From CAVZBW01 sp963778465 (GTDB lineage: Bacteria; Actinomycetota; Acidimicrobiia; Acidimicrobiales; RAAP-2), in contig CAVZUK010000003.1 in assembly GCA_963778465.1 (NCBI GenBank), positions 248,001-312,000 of the forward strand: 64,000 bases of DNA. Direction: 5' to 3'. Below are positions 29,514 through 40,782 of the stretch, in pieces (the stretch's first letter is position 1; every line of letters begins with the position of its first letter). A program made the translations under genes and the position numbers. The notes under the pieces were generated by a model. The model did not search any database, was not told where the DNA came from, and saw only the letters and a program-made list of their open reading frames with translations.

Positions 29514-29517
<4 letters not shown>
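28612..29517 (+). CDS. ABC transporter permease DppC-like, frame disturbed
   Basis: About 300 residues with the family start (short polar tail, one helix, then periplasmic PFIPPFHGGHLLGTDEVGHDIFSRVLFGLRTSL, quoted in part) and the EAA loop read as EAATLAGAGPVRRAFRHLLP. At least 13 extra bases, nearly all at codon third positions. Inner-membrane channel subunit paired with DppB. ATG 28612 overlaps the ATPase stop; stop overlaps the next start (ATGA). Confidence 0.75.
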
Positions 29518-30598
<1,081 letters not shown>

Positions 30599-30602
<4 letters not shown>

Positions 30603-31712
30603 CGAGACGGCCGCCCGGGCCCGATCAACCTGACACCGCTACGAGCTCGAGCTGGCGTGGCAGGGAATCCCCACCTTCATGAAGCTGCCCGTCTGCCTGA
30701 CACCCGAGGACCTCCGCGCCGGTGGCGTCGACGTCGCCGTCGGCGGAGCACCGTGGGACGGCACGGCCTTGACCCGCTCGGGCACCCACCTGGGTCCGCA
30801 GGCCATACGGACGTGCGACCACCTCCCCGCGCCGCCATGGAGCCGTCCTCACCTGCACGTGCGGGTCGACCCCTTCGAGCATCTGACCGTGTGCGACTAC
30901 GGCGACGCCGAGATCATCATCGGCAGCACAGAGCGCACCTACGAGAACATCCGGACCTTCGTCGCCGAGATCCTCGAGGGCGGCGCCATTCCGGTCATCC
31001 TGGGCGGCGACCACGGCATCACGTGGCCGGCGGCCACCGCCGTGGCCGACGTCTACGGCCACGGCAAGATCGGCATCGTCCACTTCGACGCTCACGCCGA
31101 CACCGCCCCGGACATGCAGGGCGTGCTGGCGGGCCACGGCACGCCGATGCGGCGGCTCATCGAGAGCGGTGCGGTCCTGGGCCGCAATTTCGTCCAGGTC
31201 GGTTTCCGCGGCTACTGGCCCACCCCCGACATCGTGGCATGGATGGAAGAGCAGCAGATGCACTCGCACTTCATGGCCGAGGTGCAGCGGCACGGCTTCG
31301 AGACGGTGCTGGAGCGGGCGATCGACGAGGCGCTCTCGGGCAGCGCCGATCACCTCTACATCTCGGTCGACGTCGACGCCGTCGACCCGGCCCACGCGCC
31401 CGGAACGGGCTCGCCCGAACCGGGCGGCCTCACCAGCGCGGAGGTGCTGCGGAGCGGTCCGGCGTATGTGCGCCGAAGTCGGCATGGTGGCAATGGACGT
31501 CGTCGAGGTCAGCCCCCCCTACGACTCGGGCAACAACATCACGGCCCTCTTCGCGCACCGCTGCGTGCTCGAGGCGCTCGACAGGGACCGCCATGCGGCG
31601 GCTCGGGATGACGGGGCGCGACTACCTCGACGAGCGGGCCGCGCAGGGACCTCCGGCGGCTCCCGCGGTGGCGCAAAGGGGCGGGTCGAAATCAGCACCG
31701 GAGCGCGGATGA
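30599..31712 (+). CDS. Agmatinase-family ureohydrolase of the riboswitch operon
   Basis: About 365 residues. Metal motifs GGDHGITWP, HFDAHADTAPD and SVDVDAVDPAHAPGTGSPEPGG (shown in part) are intact and lie in one clean frame from 30679 to 31465; extra bases occur before (30620-30645) and after, at an Arg codon near 31458 and a Leu codon near 31582. GTG start 30599 behind AAGGAG fits. Releases urea from a guanidino compound. Being under a guanidine riboswitch with an importer suggests the substrate is an imported substituted guanidine. Overlaps the Rieske gene (ATGA). Confidence 0.85.
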
Positions 31713-32855
31713 CGCTCACCCGGCTGGGTTCGCACGAATACGGGGCGGCCGGGTTAAGCCTCACGGAGGTCGGCGAGCTCTACACCAACGCGCAGTTCCT
31801 CGACATCGAACGACGCGAGCCTCTTCGCCCGGTCCTGGGCCCTGGTCGCGTCGGGCGAGGAGCTGGCGCCCGGGCTACTACGTCACGGTGACGGTCGGCG
31901 GGCATCCCGCTCGTCGTGCGTGCGTCGGCGAGGACGGCGGAGCTGCGCGCCTTCCACAACCTGTGCCGGCATCGGGGCATCACCCTGCTCGAAGGGTCCG
32001 GGGAGCTCGGGCAGCTTCGTGACCTGCCCGTACCACCAGTGGAGCTACGACCTCGACGGCGACCTCATGCGAGTACCGCAAGCAGGAGCGAGCAAGTTCG
32101 CTGACCTCGAGAGCGCCGACGTGGGGCTACGCCCGGCCGAAGTGTCGCGAATGGCACGGCATGGTCTTCGCCGAATCCCCGCCGCCGACGCGCCGGAGCT
32201 TCGCCGCAACGCGATGGGCGAGCCTGGACAGCCGACTCGAGCAACTTCCTCTCCGGCGGAGGACCGATGGCGCTGGTCCAACGAGAAAAGGCGGAGTACA
32301 CGCGTCGACTGCAACTGGAAGCTCCTCGTAGAGAACCACATCGACGTGTATCACCTCGTGTTACCTGCACCACGACTCGCTGGCACGCCTACGACACATC
32401 GCTCGGTTCGAGTGGGAGTCGATCACGGGACAACTGGTAGAGCATGGAGCCGTTGAAGAAAATCGATGACGAGGAGGCCTCGCCGTCGACGAAGGGTACC
32501 GGCGAATAATTTAAGTATTAGCTAATAATAAATAAACGAAATAAAATAGGTGTTAAAATGTTATTAAAAAATATGATGCTAATAACCAACGAGAGACTAC
32601 TTCGCCACCTACGACGCCGTGCCACTGTCGCCGGATCGTACGCACTTGACCCTCCGCGTCCGGGCCGAACCCGAAGCGGACGGCGAGTATCTCGTGGAGC
32701 AGGTCCGCAAGTTCCTCTCGGAGGACATCGTCATCTGCGAACGCCTCCAATCGGCCGCCGGCTCGCCCGCCTTCGAGGTCGGCCCCTTGGCTCGCACGCA
32801 CGAGGAGCCGATCCTCCGATTCCACCGGACGCTCCGGGAGCGGCTGGGAGCATGA
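31709..32855 (+). CDS. Rieske-type aromatic/alkyl ring-hydroxylating oxygenase alpha subunit, corrupted
   Basis: Across frames: the [2Fe-2S] pair FHNLCRHRG (C-x-H) and VTCPYHQWSYDLDG (C-x2-H), then the mononuclear iron region DCNWKLLVENHIDVYHL with LHHDSL, and the C-terminus YLVEQVRKFLSEDIVICERLQS. This is a complete Rieske oxygenase of about 380 residues, of a class that hydroxylates rings or N-demethylates quaternary amines. Extra bases break it, and an AT-rich block at 32504-32588 replaces part of the catalytic domain. Coupled (ATGA) to the ureohydrolase before and the unknown gene after. No reductase gene is seen nearby. Confidence 0.78.
32504..32588. other. AT-rich block inside the Rieske gene
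   Basis: About 85 bases of roughly 80 percent A+T in a region otherwise near 70 percent G+C. Read in one frame (32560-32592) it still spells LLKNMMLITNE, which aligns with the PNxMLITNE segment expected at this point of a Rieske oxygenase, so it looks like a miscalled version of the native sequence rather than an insertion. Confidence 0.65.
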
Positions 32856-33508
32856 CGGTTCGGGGATTTGCCACGCGCCCGCCTCTCGAGCTTCGCCGGT
32901 TCGAGGGTGCCTGGGTCCGGGAAGGTCGCTCGATCGACGGGGGCGCCTGGCGGGAGCCGAGCGACGTCATCTGGTTGCAGACCCCCGACGGCTGGTTTGC
33001 CGACGTTCGCCGTCCCCGGCCGGGTACGGCTGCCGATCATCCTCTCGACGCTGCCCAGGCGTTCAGCGGGCAGCTCGAGATCCGCGCGACGGGCGAGGGT
33101 GACGATCCGCCCGCCGGTCTCGCGAGCGTGACATCCGCCCCCTTTGCAGACGTCACCTGGGTTCACGACCTCGACAGCGATCTGGCGCGCCTCGAACGGC
33201 CCTCGGACGCAGCCCGGTTGTGGCCAGACGAGGACCGTCTGCTGGAGGTCGGCCCGCAGTACCGGGAGCGGTGGCGTTGCCTCACCGGGATGCATCCGGA
33301 CTCCGAGGTCCTGATCCGCCGGGAGCGGGGGCAGATCACCGCTCGATTGGTTCGCGTGAGCCAGGTCGTTCTCATCGTTCGACGTGACGGCACGGCGGAG
33401 GTGTTCGTCGGCGCGGTTGCCCCGGCGCTCGCCGACCTGCAGGACCGCGACCTCGCGTCGGACGGATGGCACCGTCCGGCCGATCGAGGCTGGCAGGAGT
33501 CGAGGTGA
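32852..33508 (+). CDS. Conserved protein of unknown function
   Basis: 218 residues, clean frame. Begins MTVRGFATRPPLELRRFEG and is rich in Trp and charged residues (GAWREPSDVIWLQTPDGWFAD); no signal peptide or membrane segment. I do not recognise the family; a beta-rich ligand-binding fold is possible. It overlaps the Rieske stop (ATGA) and the MBL-fold start (GTGA), so it belongs to the same transcript and may be part of the oxygenase pathway. Confidence 0.7.
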   Translation: MTVRGFATRPPLELRRFEGAWVREGRSIDGGAWREPSDVIWLQTPDGWFADVRRPRPGTAADHPLDAAQAFSGQLEIRATGEGDDPPAGLASVTSAPFADVTWVHDLDSDLARLERPSDAARLWPDEDRLLEVGPQYRERWRCLTGMHPDSEVLIRRERGQITARLVRVSQVVLIVRRDGTAEVFVGAVAPALADLQDRDLASDGWHRPADRGWQESR

Positions 33509-34332
33509 CGAGCTCGGCCTCGGGAGTACGCCGGGTGGTGCTCCTGACGCTCGGATGGGAGGACCTGCCGAAGTCCGTCTCCGTGCACGGCGCGCCCGAC
33601 TCCGAGCGCCTCGTCGAGCCCGTTCCCGGCGTGCTCCTCCAATGCGACGGGGGCTGGCTCTTGCTCGATACCGGGTTCAATCCGGCCTTGATCCGCGACC
33701 CCGCCCTGCGGCGCCGATTCCATGGCGACCCGGCTTTTCGACCGGTGCTGCCGGGGCCGGGCGATCCCCTCGAGGAGGCACTGGCGGAGGCGGGCATAGC
33801 GATGGAGGACATCGTCGCGGTGGCGGTGAGTCACCTGCACAACGACCACGCGGGTGGGCTGCGGCACTTCGCCGGCAGGGTGCCCGTCCACGCCCAGCGA
33901 TCCGAGGTCGCCTACGGGCTCTCGGGCTCCGACGGGCCCGAGAACAACGGCATCTTCCGTATCGACTTTGACGACCCCGGCATCGACTGGTGCCTCGCCG
34001 AGGGTGACGCCGAGATCGCGCCGGGGGTCGAGGCTGTTCTGACTGCGGGGCACACGCCGGGGCACCAGAGCTTCGCGGTGGGCCTGGACGAGTCGGTCGG
34101 GGGAGGGGGCATCGTGTTCGCCTTCGACGCCGCCGACCTGACGGAGAACATCGAGTACGAGAGGGCCGTGGGCGGTCACATCGACGTGCCGGCCGAGGCC
34201 ACGATCGAGCCCATTCGTCGGCTCAAGCGCCTGGCCGACGAGCGTGGCTACGAGCTGGTGCCTGGCCACGATCCGGTCGTGTGGCCCGCGCTGACGCAGC
34301 GGCTCGCCCAGCGTTTCCCGTCGCCGTCGTAG
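33505..34332 (+). CDS. MBL-fold metallohydrolase (lactonase-like)
   Basis: 275 residues with HLHNDHAGG (H-x-H-x-DH), AGHTPGHQS, the bridging Asp in FAFDAAD and a final His in VPGHDPVVWP: the complete dizinc set of the N-acyl-homoserine lactonase/MBL group. Likely hydrolyses a lactone or ester. GTG start 33505 overlaps the previous stop by four bases, which I prefer to an upstream ATG at 33466. Last gene of the run. Confidence 0.85.
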   Translation: MTSSASGVRRVVLLTLGWEDLPKSVSVHGAPDSERLVEPVPGVLLQCDGGWLLLDTGFNPALIRDPALRRRFHGDPAFRPVLPGPGDPLEEALAEAGIAMEDIVAVAVSHLHNDHAGGLRHFAGRVPVHAQRSEVAYGLSGSDGPENNGIFRIDFDDPGIDWCLAEGDAEIAPGVEAVLTAGHTPGHQSFAVGLDESVGGGGIVFAFDAADLTENIEYERAVGGHIDVPAEATIEPIRRLKRLADERGYELVPGHDPVVWPALTQRLAQRFPSPS

Positions 34333-34377
34333 CCCTGTCTCCGGGATCCGTGTCGGGAGGCAGGAACGACCGGGCTC

Positions 34378-34790
34378 CTACAGCCTCGTCTTCTTCCAGT
34401 CGACCGTTCTCGGAGCCACTGCGGGCGAGCCGACGTCGATCTGGATGTCCCTCGTGCGAACCGAGGCGGATCGCGGCGGGGCGCGATGGTGCTCGCCGCC
34501 GGGGTGGGGGGCGTGTGCGGGGTGAGATGTGGATGAGCGTTGGGTGGAGTGGGCCGTAGTAGCAGTTGGCCGCGGGAAGCGGAGCCGTGAGGAGCTCTGC
34601 GCCGCGACCGGCTGGACGATGCCGATCCGGGCGGGATCGGCCGCAGACTCCGTGAGGTAGACGGTCAAGTGGGTGTGCACGTGGTACACGACCTGCTCGC
34701 CGGCGTGCATCGGATGCCGTGACAGTCGACGGTGTGGTTGATCGACGTGAGCAGGGCTGGTCGATCGAGATGTCGGCCCGGGGGCGAGAA
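34378..34790 (-). pseudogene. Corrupted conserved hypothetical gene
   Basis: On the minus strand the pieces EQVVYHVHTHLTVYL (N-terminal), a GIGIVQP segment, a YYGPLH segment in another frame, and DIQIDVGSPAVAPRTVDW at the C-terminus match a small actinobacterial protein family (HVH-type N-terminus, IQLDIG end; name unknown to me). Internal frames do not join and the 5' part runs into the A-rich tracts. Probably a real gene ruined by poor sequence. Confidence 0.5.
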
Positions 34791-34796
34791 GACGAA

Positions 34797-35247
<451 letters not shown>

Positions 35248-35307
35248 TCGCAGTCGGAGTGCGTCCCCGGGAGCTCGGGCGTCCCAGCCGACGGATAGAG
35301 TCTGGTC

Positions 35308-36531
35308 ATGGTAGAGATCACGCCGCCGGAGGACCAGCTTCCCCTGATTATCTCGGTCGACGACCACGTCATGGAGCCAAGGGACCTGTGGCAGCGAGAG
35401 CTCCCGGCGTCGGTGCGCGAGCGGGGTCCGAGGGTCTCACGGGAGCGGGTCAAGCTCAATTTCGAGGGCGGCCACTACGGCTTTGAGCGCAATGCCGAGG
35501 ACGGGATCTGGTGCGACCTGTGGTTGTACGAGGACCTCGTCGTGCCCACCGGGCTGCTGCACGCCCCGGCCGGCATCCCGCGCCGGGAACAGCGCAACGT
35601 CCCGGCGACCTACGAGGACTTCCGACCCGGGACCTACGACAAGGCCGAGCGGCTCGCCGACATGTCCGTCAACCATGTCGAGGCCGCCATCAACTTCCCG
35701 AACATCTTCCCGCGGTTTGCCGGCCAAGGTTTCGCCGAGCGCTCCGACAAGGATCTTGCCCTGACGTGTCTGCGCATCTACAACGACTGGATGGTCGACG
35801 AGTGGTGCGCCGGTGACGCCCGGGGCCGGCTCATCCCGCTGACCCTGATCCCGCTCTGGGACGCCCGTCTCGCCGCCGACGAGGTGCGCCGGTGTGCCGC
35901 CAAGGGCAGCCATGCGATCGCCTTCACCGAGAACCCCTCAAAGCTGGGCTTCCCGACGATGTACAGCGGCGAGTGGGACCAGCTCTGGGAGGCCTGCCAG
36001 GAGACGGCGACGACCGTGTCCATGCACATCGGCTCGTCGTCGTCGATGCCGTCGACCTCTCCGGACGCGCCGCTCGCGACCTCGATGTCGCTCTACGCGC
36101 AGAATGCGCAGGGCTCGCTCTGCGACTGGGTGTTCTCCGGCACCCTCTCGCGATTCCCCAATCTGAAGATCGCCTACGCCGAGAGCCAGGTGGGCTGGAT
36201 CCCCTTCCAGCTGGAGCGCATGGACGAGGTGTGGCGGGACGGCCGCGGGGGCGTCGAGGGTGGCATCGCTCCCAGCGAGCAGGTGCGAGGACGCGTCTTC
36301 GGCTGCGTCTTCGACGACCTCTTCGGCCTCAAGGTCCGCCACGACGTGGGAGTGGACCAGATCCTCTTCGAGACGGACTACCCGCACTCGGACGGGACGT
36401 TCCCGCACTCCCGCAAGATCGCCCGCGAGCTCTTCGTGGCAGCCGGCATGAACGCCGAGGAGTGCCGCAAGGTCCTGCGCGGCAACGCCATCGCGGCCTA
36501 CGGCCTCGATCGGTTCGGCATCGTCGACTAG
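35308..36531 (+). CDS. Amidohydrolase family 2 metal-dependent hydrolase
   Basis: 407 residues, clean. IISVDDHVMEPRDLW, MHIGSSSS, YAESQVGWIPFQLERMD and FETDYPHSDGTFPHS follow the same plan as the paralogue at 900-2153. Such proteins hydrolyse C-C or amide bonds in aromatic and steroid breakdown; the substrate is unknown. ATG 35308 is 60 bases after the last A-rich tract, so its promoter region is unreliable. Confidence 0.86.
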   Translation: MVEITPPEDQLPLIISVDDHVMEPRDLWQRELPASVRERGPRVSRERVKLNFEGGHYGFERNAEDGIWCDLWLYEDLVVPTGLLHAPAGIPRREQRNVPATYEDFRPGTYDKAERLADMSVNHVEAAINFPNIFPRFAGQGFAERSDKDLALTCLRIYNDWMVDEWCAGDARGRLIPLTLIPLWDARLAADEVRRCAAKGSHAIAFTENPSKLGFPTMYSGEWDQLWEACQETATTVSMHIGSSSSMPSTSPDAPLATSMSLYAQNAQGSLCDWVFSGTLSRFPNLKIAYAESQVGWIPFQLERMDEVWRDGRGGVEGGIAPSEQVRGRVFGCVFDDLFGLKVRHDVGVDQILFETDYPHSDGTFPHSRKIARELFVAAGMNAEECRKVLRGNAIAAYGLDRFGIVD

Positions 36532-36582
36532 AGCCGCCCGCCCCCTTGGGCGCGAACCCTGGGATCCGGCGACGGCGGCTCG

Positions 36583-37372
36583 CTAGTGGAAGACCTCTCC
36601 GGCGTTCACGTAGAGCGCCTGCCCCGTCACGGGGAGCGAGAGGTCCGAGGAGAGGAAGACCACCGAGCCCGCGATCTCCTCGGGCGGGACGAGGTACTTC
36701 AACGCGTTGAGCGCGGCGAACTCCCGCTGGACCTCTTCCAGGGAGGACGAGCGGGTATCGGCGAGGTGTTGCAGGTGGCTCACGAGCGCCCGACCGAGGA
36801 TCGGGCCCGGGAAGACCCCGTTGACGCGTATCCCGTACTCACCGAGCTCGGAGGCCAGGAGCTTGGTCAGATGGGCGAGCGCGGCCTTGGAGGCGGTGTA
36901 GGCGCCGAAGCGGGGTTGGATCAGCTCGACGCCATGGGTGCAGATCATGACGACCCGACCGCTTGGTGACCGCTTCAGCGCATCGAGCGCAGCCTTGGTC
37001 ATCTGGAGGGTCCCCCAGAGGTTGACATCGGCGGTGGCCCGCCAGCGGTCGAGGTCGGCTGCCTCGAAGGGCCGGAAGTCGCCGCCGTCGTAGGCATCGT
37101 TGACCAGGATGTCGATCCCCCCGTAGCTCTGACAGGCGAGCTGCACGAGGGACTCGCAGGACCCTGGGATCCCGGATGTCGGTCGTGCGCCCCGTCGCCT
37201 GACCTCCGACTGCCCGCACGGCCTGCAGCGTCGTCTCCACGGCGGGTCCGTCGATGTCACCGGCGACGACCTTGGCGCCGTGCTCCGCCAGCTTGAGGCA
37301 GATGGCCCGGCCCAGGCCCTCGCCGACGCCCGAGACGACGGCGACCCTGCCGTCGAGCAGTGGACCGGTCAT
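36583..37372 (-). CDS. SDR family oxidoreductase, one frameshift
   Basis: VVSGVGEGLGRAICLKLAEHG binding loop, DILVNDAYDGG (Asp-Ala in place of the usual NAG), catalytic Y-x3-K in YTASK and VFPGPI: a classical SDR of about 262 residues. The frame breaks at 37165, where a proline codon shows CC followed by both C and A before GSCESLVQL; the same doubling seen at 20-32 kb. ATG 37372 overlaps the stop of the amidohydrolase upstream. Confidence 0.75.
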
Positions 37373-38712
37373 CGACTCCCGCCGTCCGCGGGGATCTCCA
37401 CGTCGGCGACCACCTGGGCCGGGACGGGGTGGCGGAACAGCTCCGCCGCGTTCTCCCAGGTGACCCGCCGGACCTCCGAGGGCTCGAGCGCCTCGACCTG
37501 GCGGCCCACCACCTCCTGGGTGAGGGGCCAGCTGGAGTCGAGGTGGGGGTAGTCGGCCTCGAGGAGGATGTGGTCCACGCCGATCCTGTCGCGGAGGCGC
37601 ATGGCAGAGGGATCGTCGAGCGCGCAGTGGAAGAAGTTGCGCTGGAAGACCTCGGTGGGCGTCAGGTCGATGCCGGTCCACGTCCCGTAGATGTCGTGGT
37701 ACTTGCCCACGTGGTCCAGGCGGTCGATGAGGCCCGGCACCCAGCCCAGGCCGCCTTCGGACATGGCGATCCTGACGTCGGGAAAGCGGACCGGAGCCAG
37801 GGAGTAGAGCCAGTCCACGGCCGAGAACATGGCGAAGCCGAAGGCCAGGACCCCGATCGCGTCGGGAGGGGCGTCCGGGGCCGTGGCGGGCAAGCTCGAA
37901 GACGAGCCGATATGGAGGCAGATGACGGTGCCCGTCTGCGCGCAGGCCTCGATCAGGGGATCCCAGTGGCGCGTGTGCAATGAGGGCAGGCCGAGCTTCT
38001 CCGGCGCCTCGGCGAACGTCACGGCCTTGAACCCGCGCTCGGCGTTGCGGCGGACCTCGGTGGCTGCCACCTCGGGATCGAGGTAGTAGGGGATCTGGCA
38101 GGGGATGAAGCGGTCCGGATGCGATCCGGCCCAGGCCTCGAGGTGCCAGTCGTTGGTGGCGCGGACGAGGGCGAGGGCGAGGGCCGGGTCCCGGGTGTCC
38201 CGTTGCAGCCGCTGGCCGGCGAAGCCCAACAGCGCCGAAGGGAAGTTGAGGGAGGCGTAGACGCCGTCGACGTCCATGTCCTTGACGCGGGCTTCGACGT
38301 CCCAGGCGCCGCGGCGCATCTCGTCGAACCGGGTGGGCTCGAAGGACGCCTCGATCACCGGGCGGCCCACCACCGCGTTGAACCCGATGTTCGGATAGCG
38401 CTTGCCCTCGAACTCCCAGAGCTGGGTTCCCTCTTCGGTCTCGACGACCCTCGGGGCGCGGTCGGCGAAGACCGCCGGCATGCGTCCCACGAACAGGTCC
38501 GGCGGCTCGACGACGTGGTCGTCCACGGAGATCACGGTGTAGCGCCGCGGGAGCGGCTCGGGCTCGGGCAGGAAGGTGACCGTCCCGGTCCGGCGACCTC
38601 CGACGGTGAAGCCGGCGTCGGACAGGTCGTCGGGGTCGATCATCCCGGCCGGCTGGGGCACGGGATCCGGTTCGCCGACCGATGCCCGGGCGTGCGATCC
38701 GCCGTCGCTCAT
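37369..38712 (-). CDS. Amidohydrolase family 2 metal-dependent hydrolase
   Basis: 447 residues. VISVDDHVVEPPDLF, LHIGSSSSLP, MSEGGLGWVPGLIDRLD and LEADYPHLDSSWP define the third paralogue in this window. A 60-residue N-terminal tail precedes the first metal strand. ATGA overlaps join it to the enolase-superfamily gene upstream and the SDR downstream, giving a three-gene catabolic operon on the minus strand. Confidence 0.86.
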   Translation of the reverse strand: MSDGGSHARASVGEPDPVPQPAGMIDPDDLSDAGFTVGGRRTGTVTFLPEPEPLPRRYTVISVDDHVVEPPDLFVGRMPAVFADRAPRVVETEEGTQLWEFEGKRYPNIGFNAVVGRPVIEASFEPTRFDEMRRGAWDVEARVKDMDVDGVYASLNFPSALLGFAGQRLQRDTRDPALALALVRATNDWHLEAWAGSHPDRFIPCQIPYYLDPEVAATEVRRNAERGFKAVTFAEAPEKLGLPSLHTRHWDPLIEACAQTGTVICLHIGSSSSLPATAPDAPPDAIGVLAFGFAMFSAVDWLYSLAPVRFPDVRIAMSEGGLGWVPGLIDRLDHVGKYHDIYGTWTGIDLTPTEVFQRNFFHCALDDPSAMRLRDRIGVDHILLEADYPHLDSSWPLTQEVVGRQVEALEPSEVRRVTWENAAELFRHPVPAQVVADVEIPADGGSR

Positions 38713-39779
38713 GTGGGTGGGTGGACGAATTCCAGGCCGATGCCCCGAGCGCGCTGGTCGAGCTGGACCAGGCCGTCGCGGACGTCGAGCTTGCCGAAGT
38801 AGCCGTCCCACAGGGGGGCGAGCTCGCACCAGCTCCCCGTGCCGGCCGTGGCCAACACCTGCATGGAGGGGTGGGGGAAGCAGTGGTTGACGAGCTGCAC
38901 GCGGTAGGCGTCGCAGAGGGCGGCGGCCGCCAGGAAGTCGGTGATGCCACCTATCCGTTCCATGTCGAGCACCAGGTACTGCAGCGCCCCGAGGTCGAGG
39001 TGCTGCTTGAGATGGTCGATGCCGTAGACGTGCTCGCCCGTCCCGAGCGGGACCGCCGTCGCCTCACCCAGCGCGGCGAGCCCGTCGAGGTCCTCGTACT
39101 CGACGGGATCCTCGAACCACAGGATGTCGAGGTCCTCGACCTTGTTGGCCAACCGGGCCGCCGTCCGCCAGTCGTAGGCCTGTGCGGCGTCGATGATGAG
39201 CCCGGCACCCGGTGCGAGCGCCTGCCGCACGGCGGCGATGCGCTCGGCCTCGAAGCCGAGGTCGCTGCTTCCGAGCCACATCTTGACGTGGGGCGAGTGG
39301 AACTCCCCGGCCACCTCGGGTGCGATCCGGGCGCAGTCCTCGGGGCTCAGGCCCGACCACAGGCCCGCTGCCGTGAAGCCGGGCACCTCGGTCCGCTCGA
39401 GGCCGACCAACCCCATCAGGTTGGTGTCGTGCAGCTTGCAGAGCAGGTCCCACGCGGCCATGTCGAGCGCGGCCGCTGCCAGGCGGGCGAGCCCTCGCAG
39501 CCCGAGGAAGTTCACCTTCTTGACGAGGAGGGTCGACCGGACGCGCCGGAGCTCCTGGGGCTCCGCGCCCACGTAGGCGTCGGCGAAGCCCTCGATCAGC
39601 TCCGCCACCGCCTTGGCGGAGTGGCGGTCGAAGACGTACGCGTAGCCGAAGCCCTCCACGCCGGACTCGTCGACGAGGTGGACGCCCACGTTGTCGATGC
39701 TCCCCACGTCGAAGCGGGGGGCGGTGATCGTGGCGCTCTGCGGCGGCAGGACGGCGGTGCGGTAACCCTTGATCGTCAT
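38709..39779 (-). CDS. Mandelate racemase/enolase superfamily enzyme
   Basis: 356 residues. The barrel has the VKMWLG Lys, IIDAAQAYDW (Asp ligand), WFEDPVEYED (Glu ligand), GTGEHVYG and VNHCFPHPS (His side). These ligands bind Mg and remove an alpha proton from a carboxylate, as in sugar-acid dehydratases or cycloisomerases. ATG 39779 has GGAGGAG upstream. First gene of the operon with an amidohydrolase and an SDR, a set suited to acid-sugar or lactone breakdown. Confidence 0.85.
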   Translation of the reverse strand: MTIKGYRTAVLPPQSATITAPRFDVGSIDNVGVHLVDESGVEGFGYAYVFDRHSAKAVAELIEGFADAYVGAEPQELRRVRSTLLVKKVNFLGLRGLARLAAAALDMAAWDLLCKLHDTNLMGLVGLERTEVPGFTAAGLWSGLSPEDCARIAPEVAGEFHSPHVKMWLGSSDLGFEAERIAAVRQALAPGAGLIIDAAQAYDWRTAARLANKVEDLDILWFEDPVEYEDLDGLAALGEATAVPLGTGEHVYGIDHLKQHLDLGALQYLVLDMERIGGITDFLAAAALCDAYRVQLVNHCFPHPSMQVLATAGTGSWCELAPLWDGYFGKLDVRDGLVQLDQRARGIGLEFVHPPT

Positions 39780-39869
39780 GGTCTCCTCCCGGGCCTCCCA
39801 TGTTGGCAAACACCGGATGGCCGTGCTCGAGAAGCCCGTGGCGAGGTCGAACCCCTAGAGTGACCGGGC

Positions 39870-40661
39870 GTGGTCTGGGTCACCTCGCAGTCCGTCTGGC
39901 TCCTGGTGGTGCTCTGCCTGGTGATCGCGCTCGGCGTGGCGTTCGGCAGTCGGTGGCTCGCCCGGGCGCTCATCCCACCGGACGAGCGAGACCACGCGTG
40001 CTCGATCGCCGCTGCGCTCATGACGGCCTTCGCGGCGGCCTTCGCCCTCCTTACGGCGCTGACCCTGGCCAACGAGGCGAACGCCCTCTCGTCGGCGCAG
40101 GCTGTCGTGAGCAGCGAGGCGGCCGACGCCGCCACTCTGGCGTGGGCGTCGACGGCCCCCGGGATCGCATCCACCCCGATCCAGCAGGCGCTCCTCAACT
40201 ACCTGGAGGCCACCCGAGCCAACGAATGGCACGGCAACGCGGCCGAGAACGGTGAGGACCCGGCGACCGGGAACGCGCTGGCGACCCTGGAGCGGACCGT
40301 GAGGACCCAGGCCGCCCGGCACGACATCCCGGTGTCGTCGAGCAACGAGCTGCTGGCCACGATCGACTCCCTCACCAGCGCGCGACGGCAGCGCCTCGCG
40401 GCCGCGGAGCGCGGCCTGCCCGACTTCTATGCCCTCACGGTGGTCGTGACGGGGTTGGCGCTCATCGTCAACACGAGCATCGTCGGGATCCGAAGCGGTC
40501 TTCGAGGAGCCTTGGTCGCGGTCAGTCTCTCGATCGTGATCGGACTCAGCGTTGCGCTGCTGTTTGCCCTTGCGACGCCCTGGCGAGGATCGATCGAGGT
40601 GAGCGGTCAGCCCATCGATGCGGTCATCCGAGACCTGATGACCGGCTACTTCCACCGCTGA
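39870..40661 (+). CDS. DUF4239-like membrane protein
   Basis: 263 residues; two N-terminal helices (WLLVVLCLVIALGVAFGS; AAALMTAFAAAFALLTALTL), a central soluble region of about 110 residues, and two C-terminal helices (FYALTVVVTGLALIVNTSIVG; LVAVSLSIVIGLSVALLFAL), ending in the short soluble ISVSG-type tail. This bestrophin-like plan is that of DUF4239. Function unknown. It starts on GTG close to position 39870. Confidence 0.7.
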   Translation: MVWVTSQSVWLLVVLCLVIALGVAFGSRWLARALIPPDERDHACSIAAALMTAFAAAFALLTALTLANEANALSSAQAVVSSEAADAATLAWASTAPGIASTPIQQALLNYLEATRANEWHGNAAENGEDPATGNALATLERTVRTQAARHDIPVSSSNELLATIDSLTSARRQRLAAAERGLPDFYALTVVVTGLALIVNTSIVGIRSGLRGALVAVSLSIVIGLSVALLFALATPWRGSIEVSGQPIDAVIRDLMTGYFHR

Positions 40662-40782
40662 CCGCCGCTCAGGAATCTCTCAGACTGTTCCCAGGCATTG
40701 CTCCGGCAGGAGGGCCACGACGACGAGGCGCGCCTGCTGCTGGAGGAAGCTGCGGGCGCTCCCCTGGGTACGCTTGTGCCGG

